Below the pieces are notes generated by a model. It was not told the DNA's origin, did no database searches, and was given only the letters and a program-made list of their open reading frames with translations. 64,000 bases of DNA from Labilibaculum sp. GTDB lineage: Bacteria; Bacteroidota; Bacteroidia; Bacteroidales; Marinifilaceae. Of this stretch, positions 62,373 to 64,000 are shown piece by piece. The DNA lies in the NCBI RefSeq assembly GCF_963664555.1, contig NZ_OY761461.1, positions 868,001 through 932,000 on the forward strand. The letters are read 5' to 3'. The translations under genes were made by a program, and so were the position numbers. The number at the start of each line of letters is the position of its first letter. The first letter of the stretch is position 1.

Positions 62373-62963
62373 TTAAATTGTAACCGGAAGCTTGAAAATA
62401 ACGGAAAACATTCGTTCAAAGATTAGTGGGAGAACTAAAATAAGCAAACTGGCTACAATTGTAAAGCCTGGTTTTTTATTTTCGGCTATAGGAAGCAGTG
62501 GAGATATTCCCAACCATAAAACACGAATAAAATACAATTCAAAAACCAGACATATCTGATTAAGAAAAGAGTAGGGTGAAAATAATTTTGCAAGGCTGTG
62601 GAACAAACAGAAAACGGCTCCACTGTATACGATTAATTGATAGATGCTTGAAGGTTTTATTTGTAATTGAAAATTAGGAGCCAATAGTTCAATCATTTTC
62701 CCAGTTGTTAAAAAACCCAGGTTTAAGGAGATAAAAGAAACAATAAATTGAGAAATACCAATGCTTAAATTTTCTGTATGAATTAATGCACCAATGGACG
62801 AAATAAGCGAGCATACTGCGATTACAAGAAATGCAAAATGGATAAAAATAGATTTCACGCTATTTGTCTCCAGACTAATAGCTTTCCACTCTTTCTTTGG
62901 TTCAAGAAGTAGATTAAGCCATCTGGATAGGGAGTGTATGGTGTTTTGTATTCGAAAATTCAT
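62373..62963 (-). CDS. Yip1-like membrane protein, copy 1
   Basis: 196 residues with about five hydrophobic helices. The N-terminal L-L-L-E-P-K-K-E-W-K-A-I-S motif is the hallmark of bacterial Yip1-domain (DUF1282-like) proteins. A late L-W-L-G-I-S-P-L-L-P-I motif matches K-G-I-S-P-I-L-S-I in the next gene upstream. Function unknown. The two copies are about 100 nt apart in the same orientation. Confidence 0.8.
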   Translation of the reverse strand: MNFRIQNTIHSLSRWLNLLLEPKKEWKAISLETNSVKSIFIHFAFLVIAVCSLISSIGALIHTENLSIGISQFIVSFISLNLGFLTTGKMIELLAPNFQLQIKPSSIYQLIVYSGAVFCLFHSLAKLFSPYSFLNQICLVFELYFIRVLWLGISPLLPIAENKKPGFTIVASLLILVLPLIFERMFSVIFKLPVTI

Positions 62964-63063
62964 TGCCGTAATTTCTTGCTATTGATAGATATCAAAATTA
63001 AACAAGCTTTTTTAATTTGCTGTGTTTTTTCGCAAAATTGTAGGTTTCTGTTATGGCTTTTTA

Positions 63064-63636
63064 CTAAAATCCCATAAGGCCGGCTATTCCAATAAAAAAT
63101 GCCCCTAAAACAGCATATATTGAAAGTAAGCCAATCAGTATAAATGTAAAATAACCCGATTTTTTATCATCAGGAATAGAAAGAATGGGTGATATTCCCT
63201 TGTAGAGGATATAAAAACTGAAAAGTCCCAAAATGGTCAGGTAATTTATTGTGGGAATCAAAAATGCCAGTGAATTGAATAAAATGCCTGGAACAAAGGA
63301 GAAGCTAATAAGGGTGAAAGCCCGGTTAAATCTTTCCTCTCTATTCTGGAATTGGGCAAATTTACTAACAAGAAGCGTGGAAATGTATATGGATAGAATG
63401 GAAAACAAAAATGTGGTACTTGCTGAAAACAGATGCATGTTTAAGTGTTGCAAAGGATTCTGTTCGAATAATTGATAACCTGTGAAATTGCAGACAGCCA
63501 TTAGTAAGAGCAGGGGTAAAATAAGAATCGAGAACAATTGTTTCGGGCTGTTTTTTTGAATTGAGATTGATTCCCAAGCTTGTTCAGGTTGAATGAAAAG
63601 TTGCAGACTGAGTTTGTAAATGCTTCGAATAGTCAT
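63064..63636 (-). CDS. Yip1-like membrane protein, copy 2
   Basis: 190 residues from the ATG at 63634-63636, about five membrane helices. I-Q-P-E-Q-A-W-E-S-I-S-I aligns with the E-P-K-K-E-W-K-A-I-S of copy 1, and Y-K-G-I-S-P-I-L-S-I-P-D-D-K-K-S-G with its C-terminal counterpart. A longer frame to 63702 adds a basic N-terminus without a hydrophobic purpose. Tandem diverged duplicates; function unknown. Confidence 0.8.
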   Translation of the reverse strand: MTIRSIYKLSLQLFIQPEQAWESISIQKNSPKQLFSILILPLLLLMAVCNFTGYQLFEQNPLQHLNMHLFSASTTFLFSILSIYISTLLVSKFAQFQNREERFNRAFTLISFSFVPGILFNSLAFLIPTINYLTILGLFSFYILYKGISPILSIPDDKKSGYFTFILIGLLSIYAVLGAFFIGIAGLMGF

Positions 63637-63782
63637 ATTGAATGAAGATGTTGGTGAATTCAAAAAACTTAAAGTAATTTTACTGCGTTGTTTTTTTTGC
63701 ACAGTATTGTCTTATTGTAAGATAAACAATATCCGGATAAAGAAAAATGGATCGTTTTACTCGTTTGGGAAAAATATTTAAC

Positions 63783-64000
63783 ATGCAGAATAACTTAATT
63801 GTAGTGCTTGGAGCAACCGCTGCAGGAAAAACAAGTCTGGCTGTAAAGTTGGCGAAAGAATTTAATGGCGAAATCATTAGTGCCGATTCGCGCCAGATTT
63901 ACCGGGGAATGGATTTGGGTACGGGCAAAGATCTGGATGAATATGTTTTGGATGGAATTCCAATTCCTTATCATCTGATTGATATTGCTGATGCAGGTTA
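63783..64000 (+). CDS. miaA: tRNA dimethylallyltransferase (N-terminal part)
   Basis: The first 72 codons only; the gene runs off the right edge. P-loop G-A-T-A-A-G-K-T (usual form G-P-T-A-S-G-K-T), then [15 protein letters not shown], the MiaA catalytic-site signature. It transfers the dimethylallyl group to A37 of tRNAs that read UNN codons. The in-frame ATG at 63747 would add 12 residues; I prefer 63783, as most family members start just before the P-loop strand. Confidence 0.93.
   Translation, partial: MQNNLIVVLGATAAGKTSLAVKLAKEFNGEIISADSRQIYRGMDLGTGKDLDEYVLDGIPIPYHLIDIADAG

Overview
The window is AT-rich and reads as a chromosome segment of a Bacteroidota bacterium, probably a marine or anaerobic member of the Marinilabiliales. 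This rests on a type IX secretion type B C-terminal domain next to a PorP/SprF-family protein, GldB, a fused MurF-alanine racemase, SusC-like 'plug' motifs, lipoprotein export signals of the K-(D/E)2 kind, and a few TAnnTTTG promoter boxes. The placement is inferred from gene content; no 16S gene is present.

Positions 1-16911 hold the start of a HAD phosphatase gene on the minus strand, then a long plus-strand series of nine secreted proteins ending in a PorP/SprF protein. The first three are large adhesin-like proteins carrying C-type lectin, PA14, GEVED, Calx-beta, choice-of-anchor L, HYR-like and SprB-like modules. Five small two-domain proteins follow, then an 842-residue protein made of one such two-domain unit, Ig-like repeats and the only recognisable type B sorting domain. 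The first eight proteins all end within a few residues of a proline-centred C-terminal tail, usually P-x2-3-[ST]-G or P-x2-GIYHE. The small proteins also share a cysteine pair across the domain junction. I read this as a T9SS-linked multi-subunit surface structure, and it is the best candidate here for an undescribed system.

Positions 16945-44226 are mostly housekeeping genes: rsmI, thymidine kinase, murF-alr, a Crp/Fnr regulator, nadE, gldB, a nitrilase-family hydrolase, formyl-THF cyclo-ligase, ferredoxin, an M20 amidohydrolase, a DUF1573 protein, meaB, a TlpA-like lipoprotein, a zinc-type ABC transporter, lipoamide dehydrogenase, a secreted C1 aminopeptidase and dps. A one-domain degenerate DEAD-box protein also lies here. 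The stretch ends in a divergent module of an ECF-type sigma factor, a membrane protein with anti-sigma, plug and TonB-like parts, and a VWA protein with a SusC-like N-terminus.

Positions 44207-53500 are accessory. After an EamA transporter there is a complete IS3-family element (45724-47084) with a 3-bp TAA duplication. It has split a small secreted-protein gene whose reading frame is restored when the element and one TAA are removed. Upstream are two paralogous, predicted surface lipoproteins. About 200 residues are nearly identical in both, but the C-terminal domains differ: an HExxH metallopeptidase-like domain in one and a permuted NlpC/P60-like His/Cys domain in the other. Each is followed by small secreted or membrane proteins, which resembles a modular effector/partner arrangement. 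Shared leader and terminator elements surround them. Next comes a gene of unknown function followed by a strikingly phased array of CAG-centred 20-21-bp units.

Positions 53505-64000 return to core functions: a PatB/MalY-type aminotransferase, a lipoprotein, a lytic transglycosylase, uvrA, a TGS-containing nucleoside kinase, smpB, two Yip1-like membrane proteins and the start of miaA.
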